Shown here piece after piece: positions 52,487 to 62,775 of a stretch of DNA of 64,000 nucleotides. Where the stretch lies: assembly GCA_964350265.1 (NCBI GenBank), contig CAYGJZ010000006.1, positions 1-64,000 on the forward strand, written 5' to 3'. Below the pieces are notes generated by a model. That model was not told the origin of the DNA and ran no database searches. It was given only the letters and a program-made list of their open reading frames with translations. A program made the position numbers and the translations under genes. This DNA is from BQJD01 sp964350265. GTDB lineage: Bacteria > Pseudomonadota > Gammaproteobacteria > Arenicellales > CAJQKF01. Within the stretch, counting starts at the first letter, position 1, and each line of letters starts with the position of its first letter.

Positions 52487-53772
52487 GAACCGAAGAAGGC
52501 GAGCAGCACGCGGTGCAGGTAGTACGCATCGCGCACCCCGGCAGTTTCGCGGATGGAGTGCATGCCCCACTGCGGAATGCCGACGTCGACCACCGCGATG
52601 CCGGTATTGGCGGCGCTGATCGGGCCGATGGTGCTGCCGCAGGCCATGTCGTTGCGCATCGCCATGGCCTGCACCGGCACCCCGGTCTCGATGCACAGGT
52701 TGCGGAACAGGGCGGCGGTTTCGCTGCTGGTGGCATAGCGCTGGTTGGCGTTGAACTTGATCACCGGTCCACCGCCGATCACCGGCTGGTGGTTGGCGTC
52801 GTGGCGGTCGGCGTAGTTCGGGTGCACCGCGTGGGCATTGTCCGCGGAGATCATCAGCGATCGGCCGATGGCCCGGTGCCGGGTCGCCGGATCGGGGTAG
52901 ATGCGGGCAATGACGTCGGCCAGGAACGGGCTCTGCGCGCCGCTGGTGGACACGCTGCCGACTTCTTCGTGGTCATGGCAGACCAGCACGCTGGTGGCGC
53001 GGTGGCCGTCCGCCGCCTCGATGGAGCGCAGGCCGGTGTAGCAGCTGAGCAGGTTGTCCAGCCGCGCCGAGCAGATGAACTCGTTGGCCAGCCCGGTGAT
53101 GGCCGGCGGCTGGCAGTCGTACAGGCACAGGTCGAAGTCGAGCAGGAGGTCGATGTCCAGCTCGCCGTATTCCTCCTCGATCTGGGCCAGCAGGGCGTCG
53201 CGGAAGCTGAAGTCCTCGTCTTCCACCGACAGCGCCAGCACCGGCACCACGTGCTGCTGGGCGTTGATCTCGCGACGGGCATTGGCCTCGCGGTCGAGAT
53301 GGATGGCGAGCGACGGGATGCTGGCCACCGGCCGCTGGAAGTTCACCAGCACCGAGCTGACGCCGCCGCGGGCATCGCGGTAGCTGACCCGGCCGGCTAT
53401 GGACAGGTCGCGGTCGAACCACGGGTTGAGCAGCACGCCGCCGTAGACCTCCACCGCCAGCTGGCGAACGCCGTGCCGCTCGATGTCCGGCTCTGGCTTG
53501 ATGTGCAGGCAGGGGCTGTCGGTGTGGGCGCCGACGATGCGCAGGGCGGCCGAGTCGGCGTCGTCGTCGCCGAGAACGAAGGCGGCCAGGGTGCTGTCGC
53601 CGCGGGTGACCACGTAGCGTCCGCCGCTCTGCAGCGACCAGGCGTCGTCTTCCGCCAGCAGTGTAAACCCGGCATCCTCCAGCGCGGTGACCATGTTCTG
53701 CACGCAGTGGAACGGGGTCGGCGTGGCGTGCAGGAAGCGCAGCAGCTCGTGGTTGAAGTTCTCCTGGCTCAT
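52483..53772 (-). CDS. apeB: M18 family aminopeptidase
   Basis: A 429-aa zinc aminopeptidase of the DAP/ApeB type. The start FNHELLRFLHATPTPFHCVQ is diagnostic. GAHTDSPCLHIKP provides the first metal His, CHDHEEVGSVSTSGAQSPFL the Glu/Asp centre, and DNAHAVHPNYADRHD and DMACGSTIGPISAANTG the C-terminal motifs. It overlaps gluQ by 4 bp convergently and ttcA by 4 bp as a coupled pair. Confidence 0.95.
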   Translation of the reverse strand: MSQENFNHELLRFLHATPTPFHCVQNMVTALEDAGFTLLAEDDAWSLQSGGRYVVTRGDSTLAAFVLGDDDADSAALRIVGAHTDSPCLHIKPEPDIERHGVRQLAVEVYGGVLLNPWFDRDLSIAGRVSYRDARGGVSSVLVNFQRPVASIPSLAIHLDREANARREINAQQHVVPVLALSVEDEDFSFRDALLAQIEEEYGELDIDLLLDFDLCLYDCQPPAITGLANEFICSARLDNLLSCYTGLRSIEAADGHRATSVLVCHDHEEVGSVSTSGAQSPFLADVIARIYPDPATRHRAIGRSLMISADNAHAVHPNYADRHDANHQPVIGGGPVIKFNANQRYATSSETAALFRNLCIETGVPVQAMAMRNDMACGSTIGPISAANTGIAVVDVGIPQWGMHSIRETAGVRDAYYLHRVLLAFFGS

Positions 53773-54617
53773 GGCGCGCGGTCGTCCATCGGGTCCTCGC
53801 CCGGCCAGGCCTCGGCACTGCTGTCGCCGGCGAACGGGAAAATGCTGCGGTCGGCCAGCTGCGAGGGCTTGACGTTGGCAATGGCGCGGAAGATGCTCTC
53901 GATGCGGCCGGGATGGGCCTGCTTCCACTCGGCCAGCAACTGCTTGGTTTCCTGGCGCTTCAGGTTGGACTGCGAGCCGCACAGGTTGCAGGGAATGATG
54001 GGGAACTGTCGCGCCTGCGCGTAACGGGCGATGTCCTCCTCGCTGCAGTAGGCCAGCGGCCGGATCACCACGTTCTTGCCGTCGTCACTGCGCAGCCACG
54101 GCGGCATGGCCTTCAGCGAGCCGTTGTAGAACAGGTTCAGGAACAGCGTTTCGATGATATCGTCGCGATGATGGCCAAGGGCGATCTTGGTCACGCCGTT
54201 GGCTTCGGCGAACCCGTACAGGGTGCCCCGGCGCAGCCGCGAGCACAGTCCGCACATGGTCTTGTCCTCCGCCACCACCCGCGTGACCACGCTGTAGGTA
54301 TCGCGCTCGATGACGTGGTAGGGCACGCCGAGGGCGTCGAGGTACTCCGGCAGCACGTGGGTCGGGAAGCCGGGCTGTTTCTGGTCGAGGTTCACCGCCA
54401 GCAGCTCGAAGGGCACCGGCGCCGCGGCCTTCAGTGCCAGCAGCATGTCGAGCAGGGTGTAGGAGTCCTTGCCGCCGGACAGGCAGACCATGACCCGGTC
54501 GCCGGCCTCGATCATGTTGAAGTCGCCGATGGCGCGACCGGTGTTGCGTCGCAGCCGCTTGCGCAGCTTGTTGAACTCCAGCCGCTGACGGCGGTCTGTT
54601 GGGGAAGCCTGAAGCAT
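53769..54617 (-). CDS. ttcA: tRNA 2-thiocytidine(32) synthetase TtcA
   Basis: A 282-aa PP-loop enzyme that thiolates cytidine 32. The PP-loop is SGGKDS (47-52). The Fe-S-binding cysteines are in CGLC (122-125) and CNLCGSQ (C210, C213), as in the characterised enzyme. It is upstream of apeB with ATGA-type overlap and divergent from the AsmA-like gene. Confidence 0.96.
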   Translation of the reverse strand: MLQASPTDRRQRLEFNKLRKRLRRNTGRAIGDFNMIEAGDRVMVCLSGGKDSYTLLDMLLALKAAAPVPFELLAVNLDQKQPGFPTHVLPEYLDALGVPYHVIERDTYSVVTRVVAEDKTMCGLCSRLRRGTLYGFAEANGVTKIALGHHRDDIIETLFLNLFYNGSLKAMPPWLRSDDGKNVVIRPLAYCSEEDIARYAQARQFPIIPCNLCGSQSNLKRQETKQLLAEWKQAHPGRIESIFRAIANVKPSQLADRSIFPFAGDSSAEAWPGEDPMDDRAP

Positions 54618-54717
54618 TGCGGGATGGAAGTGGAAGCCCTCGAAACGATGGTATATGGTACATCAATGATGCTCGTACGTATGCCCGCGGCAACGTTCGC
54701 GACCGGCCGCTAGCGCC

Positions 54718-57700
54718 GTGCTCGGGCGCATCGCCAAGCTGCTCCTCGGCGTGGTTGCCGGCGGCTGCCTGCTGCTGGTCGGCGGATGGATGTTCCTCAA
54801 TACCGATGGCGGGCGCCAGTGGCTGTCGGGCCACGCCAGCCGCCTGTCCGGCTACACCGTCCGCCTGCAAGGTCCCCTCTCGTTGTCCGCCAGCCCGGCG
54901 GGACTGTCGGTCACCGACGTGGTCGTCGCCGGCGAAGCCGATCCGGATGCGCCCTGGCTGCAACTGGAAGAGGCCACGATCACCCTCGCCGAACTGGCCT
55001 GGCCGCCGGTGGACGACAACCCGCTGCGACTGTCGGTCACGGGGGGCGAACTGCGCCTGGCGCGGCTGGCCGAGGCACGGCCGCCGGCCGACGGCGAACC
55101 GCCGTCCCTGGTCCTGCCGCCCTTCGCCGNNNNNNNNNNNNNNNNNNNNNNNNNNNNNNNNNNNNNNNNNNNNNNNNNNNNNNNNNNNNNNNNNNNNNNN
55201 NNNNNNNNNNNNNNNNNNNNNNNNNNNNNCCGGGCTCACCGTGGCCGCCAGCGGCGACATCGCCGACGTGATGGCCCTGCACGGCATCGACGTGCAGCTC
55301 ACCGCCGGCGGCGACATCGCCGAGCGGACCGGCGTGGGTGTCGCCTTCACCGACCAGCAGGTGGCCGGCCGCCTGCACGGCGACCTCGGCGCGCTGGTCT
55401 TCGATGTCGAACGCCTGGCCGGCCAGACCCGCAACGGCGCCATCGCCCTGTCCGGCCGCCTGCGCCAGGAGCAGGGACGGGTGGTGCTGGAGCGCGGCAA
55501 CGTCGATGCCAGTGCCGATGACCTGGCCGCCTTCCTCGGCGACTTCGGTGTCGAGTCCACCCTGTCCATGCCCATGGTCCTGGACGCGGACATCGCCGGC
55601 GACTACGACGGCGCCAGCATCGATGCCCTGGTCCTGTCGCTGGATGGCGAGGCCCACCGGATCGAGGGTTCCGCTCGCCTGCACCGCGACGAGGCGGGGG
55701 CGTTCAGCGTCGAGGACGGCGAGCTGTCGCTGGCCAGCCGCGACGTGTCCGTGCTGCTGACCGGCCTTGGCGCCGACAGTTCGCCGCTGGTCGGCGCGGC
55801 CAGGGCCACCGCTTCCGTGCGCGGTTCGCCACAGGCGCTGTCGGTGGACCACCTCGCCGTGTCGCTGGGCGAGGACGCCGTCTCGGCGGTGGCCAACGGC
55901 AGCCTCGCCATGGACGGGGAAGGCATCCGCGCCCGCCTGGTCGTCGATGCCACCGCCAGCGCCACCGCCTCGGTGATCCCCGCGCTGCCGATGCCCGGCT
56001 GGTTCGGTGCGCGTGGCACCGCCAGCGGTACCGTGGCCTATGCCGACGGGCGCGTCTCCATCGAGGACCTGGTCGCCGAGTTCCAGGGTGGCGAGGGCAC
56101 CGTCAACGTGCGCGGCGACGTCGACGACCTGCTAGCCGGCGCGGCGCCCGACCTGGCGATCTCCCAGCGCGCCGCCAATGCCGAGGCACGGGGCCTGCGC
56201 AGTCTCGAGGCCACCGCCTCGCTGCCCGGCGGCCTCGACCAGCCGGCGACGCTGTCGGTGTCGGGCGCCACCCATCTCGGCGAAGTTTCCTTCGAGGGCA
56301 CGGTGGAGTCGCCGCGCCAGCGCACCGGCATCGAGGGTGCCTTCGTCTTCACCCCGCGCGAGGGCATGGTGCGTGGCGTCGGCCCGGGCGCCGGCGGCGA
56401 GACGGTGCTGGAAGGCAGGATCCACGTCCTCGACGTGGCCCAGCGCACCTTTCGCGTCGAGGCCGGCATGCGTGGCGGCAGCGGTCAACTGCGCTACGAC
56501 GGCCAACTGGCCGAGGACTTTTCCGGCACCGGCCGGTTCCGCGTCGAAGGCATGAACCTGAACGTGCTGGCCGCGCTGGCCGGGGTGGAAACCCGCTTCC
56601 CCAACACCGCCCATGCCGACGGCACGGTGCGCCACGGCGGCGATCGCATCGCGTTGAGCGAAGTGGAGTTCTTTACCGGCGCCACCGAGATCAACGGCAC
56701 CCTGGTGGTGGTGCTGCCCGACGACGAGGGACGGCCGGTGGCAGTGGACATCGACGCCACCTCCCCCGACCTGGCCCTGCACGACCTGGGGCTGGAAAAA
56801 ACCGCCGGCGGGGCATCCGGCGAAGGGGGCAAGGGCCGGTACTTCTCCGACGCGCCGCTGAACCTGCGTTCGCTCAACGGTCTCGCCCTCGACATCGTGC
56901 TGGACATCGAACGGCTGCGGACCAGCGCGCTGGACTACCACGACGTCAAGCTGACCGGCAGTGGCAGCGGCGGCGTGCTCGACATCAACTCCACCCAGGG
57001 GCTGCTCGGCGGCCGCGGCTCGTCCCTGGTGATGACCATCGACGCCCGCACGCCGACGCCGGACGTGCGCCTGGAACTGTTGCTGGATTCCATCAACCCC
57101 GGCGAACTGCGCGCGGCGGATGCCGGCGACGGCAGCTACAGCGGCGACATCGACGTGGAAATGAGACTGCACGGCGCGGGCAACTCGGTGAGCGAGATCC
57201 TCGGCAACGGCAACGGCTACTTCCTGGTGCGCGTCAACGAGGCGGTGTTGCCCAACCGCAAGCTGAACCTGCTCTCCGCCGACTTCCTGTTCGAAACCCT
57301 GCGCACGGTCAATCCCTTCGTCCGCCAGAGCAAGGAACTGGTGATCGAGTGCGGCATCATCGGCTTCATCGTGCGTGACGGCGTCGCCGTCGCCGACAAG
57401 TCGGTAGTGATCCGTGGCCAGCGCCTGCTGATCGCCAGCGAGGGTGAAATCAACCTCGGCAACGAGCAGGTGGCGATGGTGATCCGGCCGAAGGCGCAGG
57501 AGGGCATCGGGCTCAACACCTCCGGGCTGGTCAAGTTCATCGGCATCGGCGGGACCTTGAGCGAACCGCAGATCCGTACCGACGCCAAGGGCCTGCTGAT
57601 GACCGGCGCCAGCATCGGCGCGGCGGTGGCCAGCGGCGGCATGAGCCTGTTCCTGCAGAACGTCTTCGACCGCCTGACCACCGGCAAGGGCGAGTGCGAG

Positions 57701-57811
57701 CGCGTGGAAACCGCTTTCCGCGAGCGGTTGTCCGCCGGCAAGGAAGCCGAGCGCCAGGTCAGCGACGTGCAAACCGAGCGCGGCAACGCCTTTTCCGGCG
57801 CGCGCAACTAG
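54718..57811 (+). CDS. AsmA-family envelope protein, interrupted by a scaffold gap
   Basis: A large envelope protein (roughly 1000 residues or more), GTG start. The N-terminal membrane anchor is LLLGVVAGGCLLLVGGWMF. The body is made of repeating beta-rich AsmA/DUF748-like units (LTVAASGDIADVMALHGIDV and similar), and the C-terminus carries GEINLGNEQVAMVIRPKA and GGTLSEPQIRTDA, typical of the AsmA_2 region. The family is implicated in outer-membrane lipid homeostasis. A 100-N gap (55130-55229) cuts the gene. The frames before and after differ, which is only meaningful if the gap length were true. Confidence 0.86.
55130..55229. other. 100-N scaffold gap in the AsmA-like gene
   Basis: Exactly 100 N. 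No shared repeat at the flanks, and the coding frame changes across it, so the true length is not 100 and real sequence is missing. Confidence 0.85.
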
Positions 57812-57855
57812 CCGCGCGTCCGCATCACCCCTCGTCGCGGCGGTTCCGACGGGCC

Positions 57856-58308
57856 TCAGGCGTCGCCGAGGTAGCCGTCCGGTCGCTCCAGCACCGCCAT
57901 GGTGACCCGCGACAGGCACACCGGCTTGCCGTCCGCGTTCTCGATGACGATCTGCCAGACCTGCGTGCTGCGCCCGAGGTGGGCCGGCCGCGCGGTGCCG
58001 ATGACTTCCCCCTCGGACACCGCGCGCACGTGGTTGGCGTTGATCTCCAGTCCCACGCAGTGCGCTCGGGCGGGGTCGACGCAGAACGTCGCCGCCCACG
58101 AGGCCAGGGTCTCGGCCAGCAGCACCGACGCGCCGCCGTGCAGCACCCCGGCCGGCTGCCGGGTGCGCTGGTCCACCGGCATCTTCGCCCGCAGGAAGTC
58201 GTCGCCGACCTCCACCAGCTCGATGCCCAGGGACTCGACCGCCGTGTCGCGGCCGCGACGGTTGGCATGTTCCAGGTCGATGGGCATGCGCCAGATGGGT
58301 TTGCTCAT
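57856..58308 (-). CDS. Hotdog-fold thioesterase (PaaI/YdiI-like)
   Basis: A 150-aa acyl-CoA thioesterase-like protein. The hotdog helix carries HGGASVLLAETLASWAA with the catalytic-type Glu, and the beta-sheet has LEINANHVRAVSEGEVIG and VWQIVIENADGKPVCLSRVT. In E. coli YdiI/MenI hydrolyses DHNA-CoA in menaquinone synthesis; the substrate here is not known. The ATG at 58308 is chosen; the longer frame overlaps the GNAT gene. Confidence 0.85.
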   Translation of the reverse strand: MSKPIWRMPIDLEHANRRGRDTAVESLGIELVEVGDDFLRAKMPVDQRTRQPAGVLHGGASVLLAETLASWAATFCVDPARAHCVGLEINANHVRAVSEGEVIGTARPAHLGRSTQVWQIVIENADGKPVCLSRVTMAVLERPDGYLGDA

Positions 58309-58340
58309 GGGGGAATCTCCATCCTGCCCCGGCTTCGCGC

Positions 58341-58817
58341 TCAGCACACGAGGTCGAGGGGTTTCTCGAAGTAGACGCTGTTCGGGTCTTCCCGGTACTG
58401 GCCAAAGGGGCCGCGACGATGGTAGCCGGCGTGTTCGTACAGGGTCAGCGCCGCCGCCTCCAGGACGCCGGTTTCCAGGCGTGCCAGCGCCAGGCCGCGC
58501 CGGGCCATCTCCTGCTCCAGCAGGTCGAGGATGCGCCGGGACAGCCCCTGGCGCCGGTAGGCGGGGGTCACGTACACCCGCTTGACCTCGGCATAGATGC
58601 CGTCGTCGTGCAGGACCCGGAACGTGCCGCAGCCCACCTGCCGCAGGAGGTCGAAGGCGCCCACCGCGTAGACGTCGCCGCGGGCCAGGGTCTCGATGCT
58701 GTCCAGGTGGTTGCTCTGCGCCGGGTAGCGGGCCTGCATCTCGGCGTCCAGCTCGGCCACCAGGTCGGCGAAGCCGGGGGTGTCGAGGTCGCACGGGGCG
58801 ATGGTGATTCTCGGCAT
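58341..58817 (-). CDS. GNAT-family N-acetyltransferase
   Basis: A 158-aa acetyltransferase with the acetyl-CoA motif A around VKRVYVTPAYRRQGLSRRIL (Q/R-x-x-G-x-A/S pattern RRQGLS) and motif B LYEHAGYHRRGPFGQYRED. The substrate is unknown. It lies 32 bp upstream of the thioesterase on the same strand. Confidence 0.88.
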   Translation of the reverse strand: MPRITIAPCDLDTPGFADLVAELDAEMQARYPAQSNHLDSIETLARGDVYAVGAFDLLRQVGCGTFRVLHDDGIYAEVKRVYVTPAYRRQGLSRRILDLLEQEMARRGLALARLETGVLEAAALTLYEHAGYHRRGPFGQYREDPNSVYFEKPLDLVC

Positions 58818-58940
58818 CGGTGTCCTGGCCGGGCTTGGCTTCTTGTCGCCCCGCGCCGGGGTTGCTAAAGTTTCATGACGGTTCGCGCGCAGGCGATGGA
58901 ACCGGACGATATAACCAGAAAATCCACCAGGAGGATATTC

Positions 58941-59933
58941 ATGAATCGTGTCATCAGCGCCTTGCTCGTGGGCGGTATCTTATCGTTTTCCGGTGCTGCC
59001 GCGCAGGCTGCCGACACCACCTTGCGCATCTCCCTGCAGCTGCCGTTGAAGAGCCACCTTGGGCAGAACCTGGTGCTGTTCAAGGACGAGGTGGAGAAGA
59101 CCTCCAACGGTGCCATCGCGGTGGAGATCTACGACTCCGCGCAGTTGTACAAGGACAAGGAAGTGCCTGCCGCGGTGGGTTCGGGCGCCATCGAGGCCGG
59201 CGTTGCCTCGCTGACCCGCTACGTTGGCGACATTCCCGCGGTGGACATCTTCTACATGCCCTTCCTGCTCAACAGCGAGGAGAAAGTGCGCGCCGCGGTG
59301 GCCCCGGACTCTCCCATCCGCGGTCCCATCGACGAGGCCATCAAGGGCACCGGTTCCACCGTGCTGTGGTGGCAGGCCTATGGCGGTGCCATCCTGCTGT
59401 CGAAGGAGTCGCCGATTGCCACGCCGGCCGATCTCAAGGGCAAGAAGGTGCGCGTGTTCGGCAAGACCCTGGGCGACTTCGTCACCGCGGCAGGTGGCGC
59501 GCCGACCCTGATCTCCGGTTCCGAGCAGTACCTGGCCTACCAGCGTGGCACCGTGGACGTGGGCATGACCGGCGTATCCGGGGTCAAGTCGCGCAAGCTG
59601 TGGGAGGTGATGGACGTCATCACCCAGACCAACCATGCCGACATCGAGTTCATCGTGGTGGTGAATACCGAGTTCTGGGAATCCCTGCCCGCCGGGCACC
59701 GCGAACTGATCCAGGCCGCCGCGATCAAGGCGGAGAACGACGTCCGCGACCGCATGTCCGAGATCGAGGCCGAGGCCTATGCCGCCGCCAAGGAGAACGG
59801 CATGACCCTGCACGCACCGAGCGACGAGGAAATCGCCGCCTGGAAGGCGGTGGCCCAGCCGGTCTACGACAGCTACCTGGAAGGGGCCGGCGAGCTTGGC
59901 GCCACCATCATGAAGGCGGCCGAGGGGCTGTAG
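58941..59933 (+). CDS. dctP: TRAP transporter substrate-binding protein (DctP-type)
   Basis: A 330-aa periplasmic binding protein. The signal peptide VISALLVGGILSFSGAAAQA ends at AQA-A. The DctP fold is shown by PAAVGSGAIEAGVASLTRYV, DIFYMPFLL, DLKGKKVRVFGKTLGDFV and GTVDVGMTGVSGVKSRKL. Relatives bind C4-dicarboxylates or other organic acids; the ligand is not predicted. CAGGAGGATATTC precedes the ATG. It is followed by the Q and M membrane subunits. Confidence 0.93.
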   Translation: MNRVISALLVGGILSFSGAAAQAADTTLRISLQLPLKSHLGQNLVLFKDEVEKTSNGAIAVEIYDSAQLYKDKEVPAAVGSGAIEAGVASLTRYVGDIPAVDIFYMPFLLNSEEKVRAAVAPDSPIRGPIDEAIKGTGSTVLWWQAYGGAILLSKESPIATPADLKGKKVRVFGKTLGDFVTAAGGAPTLISGSEQYLAYQRGTVDVGMTGVSGVKSRKLWEVMDVITQTNHADIEFIVVVNTEFWESLPAGHRELIQAAAIKAENDVRDRMSEIEAEAYAAAKENGMTLHAPSDEEIAAWKAVAQPVYDSYLEGAGELGATIMKAAEGL

Positions 59934-59994
59934 GGCAGGCGACCACGGCGCATCCTTGGCCGTTGCCGCAGCGCAACCGGATCCACCGATCGCC

Positions 59995-60495
59995 ATGCAT
60001 CCCTTCACCCGCCTGACCACCGCGCTGGCGTGGCTGGCCGCGATCCTGTTCGCGGCCAGCGGCGTCATGCTGTCCTACGAGGTGGTGGCCCGCTACTTCT
60101 TCACCCGGCCGACCATCTGGGCCGCGGAGCTGTCCCAGCTGTGCCTGATCTGGGGCTGCCTGGTGGGCATGCCCTGGGTGCTCGCGGCACGTCGGCATAT
60201 TCGCATCACCGCCTGCACCTCGCTGCTGCCGGTGCGCGTGGCGCGCTGGCTGGAGATCGTGGTGCTGGTGCTGGTGGCGGTGTTCAGCACCGCGGTGCTG
60301 GTCAAGGGCTTCGACATCTTCGCCGACTCCTTCCAGCGCGGGCGTACCACCGGTTCGCTGCTGGACCTGCCGGCCTGGGTGGCGGAACTGTCGGTGCCGG
60401 TGGGATTCGGCCTGTTGCTGGTGCAGTCGCTGGTGGAGGCGATGTCGGTGTTCCGACACGGCCTGCCGCCGGAGCCGGGGCACGACGTCGAATGA
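59995..60495 (+). CDS. dctQ: TRAP transporter small permease (DctQ-type)
   Basis: A 166-aa membrane protein with four hydrophobic segments (LTTALAWLAAILFAASGVML, LCLIWGCLVGMPWVLAARRH, LEIVVLVLVAVFSTAVLV, LSVPVGFGLLLVQSLVEAM). The RYFFTRPTIWAAELSQ stretch after the first helix is the DctQ signature. ATG 59995 is used. It overlaps dctM by 4 bp. Confidence 0.92.
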   Translation: MHPFTRLTTALAWLAAILFAASGVMLSYEVVARYFFTRPTIWAAELSQLCLIWGCLVGMPWVLAARRHIRITACTSLLPVRVARWLEIVVLVLVAVFSTAVLVKGFDIFADSFQRGRTTGSLLDLPAWVAELSVPVGFGLLLVQSLVEAMSVFRHGLPPEPGHDVE

Positions 60496-61766
60496 CCATC
60501 GTGCTGATCCTGCTGGCCCTGTTCGCGCTGCTGCTGGGCGGGTTGCCGGTGGCGTTCGCGCTGGGCTCGCTGGGCCTGGCGCTGCTGTGGCTGGGCGGCT
60601 TCTCGCCGTTGATGGCACCACAGGCGGTGCTGTCCACCCTCGACGGCTTCATCCTGCTGGCGGTGCCGTTGTTCCTGCTGATGTCCAACATCCTGCTCAA
60701 GGGCGGTGTCGGCCGCGACCTGTTCGCGGCGGTGCATGCCTGGGTGGGGCATTGGCCGGGTGGCCTGGCGGTGGCCACCATCGTCTCCTGCGGCATCTTC
60801 GCCGCCATTTCCGGCAGCTCGGTGGCCACCGCGGCGACCATCGGCACGGTGGCGCTGCCGGAGATGATCTCGCGTGGCTACGACCGCCGCTTCGTCTACG
60901 GCCTGCTGGCCGCCGGTGGCACGCTGGGTATCCTGATCCCGCCGTCCATCCCGATGATCGTCTACGGCTTCATCACCGAGGAATCGGTGATCGCCCTGTT
61001 CCTGGCCGGCGTGGTCCCGGGCCTGTGCCTGCTGGCGCTGTTCATCGTCTACTCCATGATCCACGCCCAGTTCGCCCGCGAGCAGCAGAAGCTGCCGGCG
61101 GCGGACTGGGCCACGCGGCGGCGCGCCAGCGTGCGCGCACTGCCGTCCTTCGCCCTCGCCGTGCTCATCATCGGCGGCATCTACTCCGGTGCCTTCACCC
61201 CCACCGAGGCCGCTGCCATCGGCTTCGCCGCGGCACTGGTGATCACCGCGCTGGTGCTGCGCAGCCTGACCTGGCGCGGCTTTCGCGAGGCGCTGTTCGA
61301 GTCCATGGTGACCACCGTGGCCATCCTGCTCATCGTCGCCGGCGCAAAGATCTTCGGCAAGGCGATCACCCTGTACCGCATTCCGCAGGAGATCTCCGTG
61401 TTCATTACCCAGTCCATCGATACGCCGATGCTGTTCGTCATCGTCGTCTCGGTGGTGCTCCTGCTGATGGGGCTGGTGTTCGAGGCCTTGTCCATGGTGC
61501 TGATCATGACGCCGGTGCTGCTGCCGGCGGCGCTGGCCATGGGCTTCGACCCGATCTGGTTCGGCGTCTACCTGGTGATCATGGTGGAGTGCGCACTGAT
61601 CACGCCGCCGGTGGGGCTGAACCTGTACGTCATCCAGTCGGTGGCGCGTGCCTCGCTGGCGGACGTGTCGCGGGGAGTGGTGCCCTTCCTGCTGCTGATG
61701 CTGGTGGTGGTGCTGCTGCTCTATGCCTGGCCGTCGCTGGCCCTGTACCTGCCGTTCCGCCTCTAG
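60492..61766 (+). CDS. dctM: TRAP transporter large permease (DctM-type)
   Basis: A 424-aa integral membrane protein with about eleven to twelve hydrophobic segments. Characteristic pieces are LAVPLFLLMSNILLKGG, IFAAISGSSVATAATIGTVA, GTLGILIPPSIPMIVYG, GAFTPTEAAAIGF and ITPPVGLNLYVIQSVA. It couples uptake to the sodium or proton gradient. Its stop overlaps that of the convergent holin-like gene. Confidence 0.95.
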   Translation: MTIVLILLALFALLLGGLPVAFALGSLGLALLWLGGFSPLMAPQAVLSTLDGFILLAVPLFLLMSNILLKGGVGRDLFAAVHAWVGHWPGGLAVATIVSCGIFAAISGSSVATAATIGTVALPEMISRGYDRRFVYGLLAAGGTLGILIPPSIPMIVYGFITEESVIALFLAGVVPGLCLLALFIVYSMIHAQFAREQQKLPAADWATRRRASVRALPSFALAVLIIGGIYSGAFTPTEAAAIGFAAALVITALVLRSLTWRGFREALFESMVTTVAILLIVAGAKIFGKAITLYRIPQEISVFITQSIDTPMLFVIVVSVVLLLMGLVFEALSMVLIMTPVLLPAALAMGFDPIWFGVYLVIMVECALITPPVGLNLYVIQSVARASLADVSRGVVPFLLLMLVVVLLLYAWPSLALYLPFRL

Positions 61767-62227
61767 CGGGGCGGCTCGCCATCTTCTCGCGCCCGCGAGC
61801 GACGGCGGCGATTGATCTCGCTCTCGGCGTAGTTGTCGAACATGTCCTGCAGCACCCGTCGCACCGAACCGCTGTAACCGGCGGCGATGCCGAGCAGCAG
61901 GGTGCCGGCGGCAGCGCCCTCGGGGTGACGGTCGATCCAGCGCGACACCAGCGGGTCGAGCCGTTCTTCCAGCAGCGCCTCGAAGCCGTCGTTGCGTCGG
62001 CTGGCACGCTGGCTGCGGCGGCCGGTCAGCCAGCGCGTGCCGAGCAGCACCAGCACGGTCAGTACCAGCAGGGCGCCGCCGGTGGCCAGCGCGGCCAGGG
62101 GTCGGTCGAGTCGGGTGGCGAGCGCCAGGTAGCCGGCCAGCGAGAGGAAGACCACGGCACAGATGGTCAGCACCATCGACACCGACCAGGCGAGCAGGCG
62201 CAGTCGGACGCGCTGGCTGGCCTTCAC
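61763..62227 (-). CDS. Holin-like/YqjE-type membrane protein
   Basis: A 154-aa protein (GTG start) with two hydrophobic helices (LLAWSVSMVLTICAVVFLSL, LAALATGGALLVLTVLVLLG) followed by a basic, charged C-terminal half (ending NRRRRSRAREDGEPPR). Placement 32 bp downstream of a DUF883/ElaB-like gene mirrors the yqjD-yqjE arrangement of E. coli. The function is unknown. Confidence 0.65.
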   Translation of the reverse strand: MKASQRVRLRLLAWSVSMVLTICAVVFLSLAGYLALATRLDRPLAALATGGALLVLTVLVLLGTRWLTGRRSQRASRRNDGFEALLEERLDPLVSRWIDRHPEGAAAGTLLLGIAAGYSGSVRRVLQDMFDNYAESEINRRRRSRAREDGEPPR

Positions 62228-62259
62228 CGCGGGGTTGTCCTGGCCGGGTCCGGGGTCGA

Positions 62260-62535
62260 CTAGCTGTCGAGCAGCTTGCCGAGGATGAAGCCGATGCCGA
62301 AGGCGGTGGCCACGCTGGTCAGCGGTCGTTCCTCGATCTCGCTCTCGAAGGCACCGATGGTGTCCCTGGCCTTGTCACGGGCCTTTTCCGAGGCCCGTCG
62401 GACGCGGTCGGTGCCCTCGTCGACGGCACTGCCGGACAGCTTCTTCAGCGCGTCGGCAATGCCGGACAGGTCGTTGCGCAGATCGTCGATCTGTGCCTTG
62501 AGATCTTCAATGTCCTTGTCTGTGGTCGCACTCAC
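62260..62535 (-). CDS. DUF883 (ElaB/YqjD)-like protein
   Basis: A 91-aa protein (GTG start at 62535, GGAGC upstream). The N-terminal half is a coiled coil (DIEDLKAQIDDLRNDLSGIA), followed by a basic helix (RVRRASEKARDKARDTIGAF) and a C-terminal hydrophobic segment with PLTSVATAFGIGFILGKLL. ElaB/YqjD proteins of this shape attach to the inner membrane and ribosomes in stationary phase. Confidence 0.75.
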   Translation of the reverse strand: MSATTDKDIEDLKAQIDDLRNDLSGIADALKKLSGSAVDEGTDRVRRASEKARDKARDTIGAFESEIEERPLTSVATAFGIGFILGKLLDS

Positions 62536-62775
62536 GGTAAAGCTCCGGTGTCGGTGGAAATTCGCCCGCGGCCGGGTGCCGCGGCGGAAGCCGCGACGCG
62601 AAACGGCAACCATTGTACCCGTTTCGCCGTTGCCGCGCGCCAGGCGGCGCTCCGGCAACGGCAGAGGGTGCTACCATGGGCACCGGTTTCCGCGGCATCG
62701 CCTTCACTGTAGCCCGGACCACCATGAACCGGAGGTGAACGAACCCTTGACAGGCTTCCCTGCAGAGCGTCGGCG

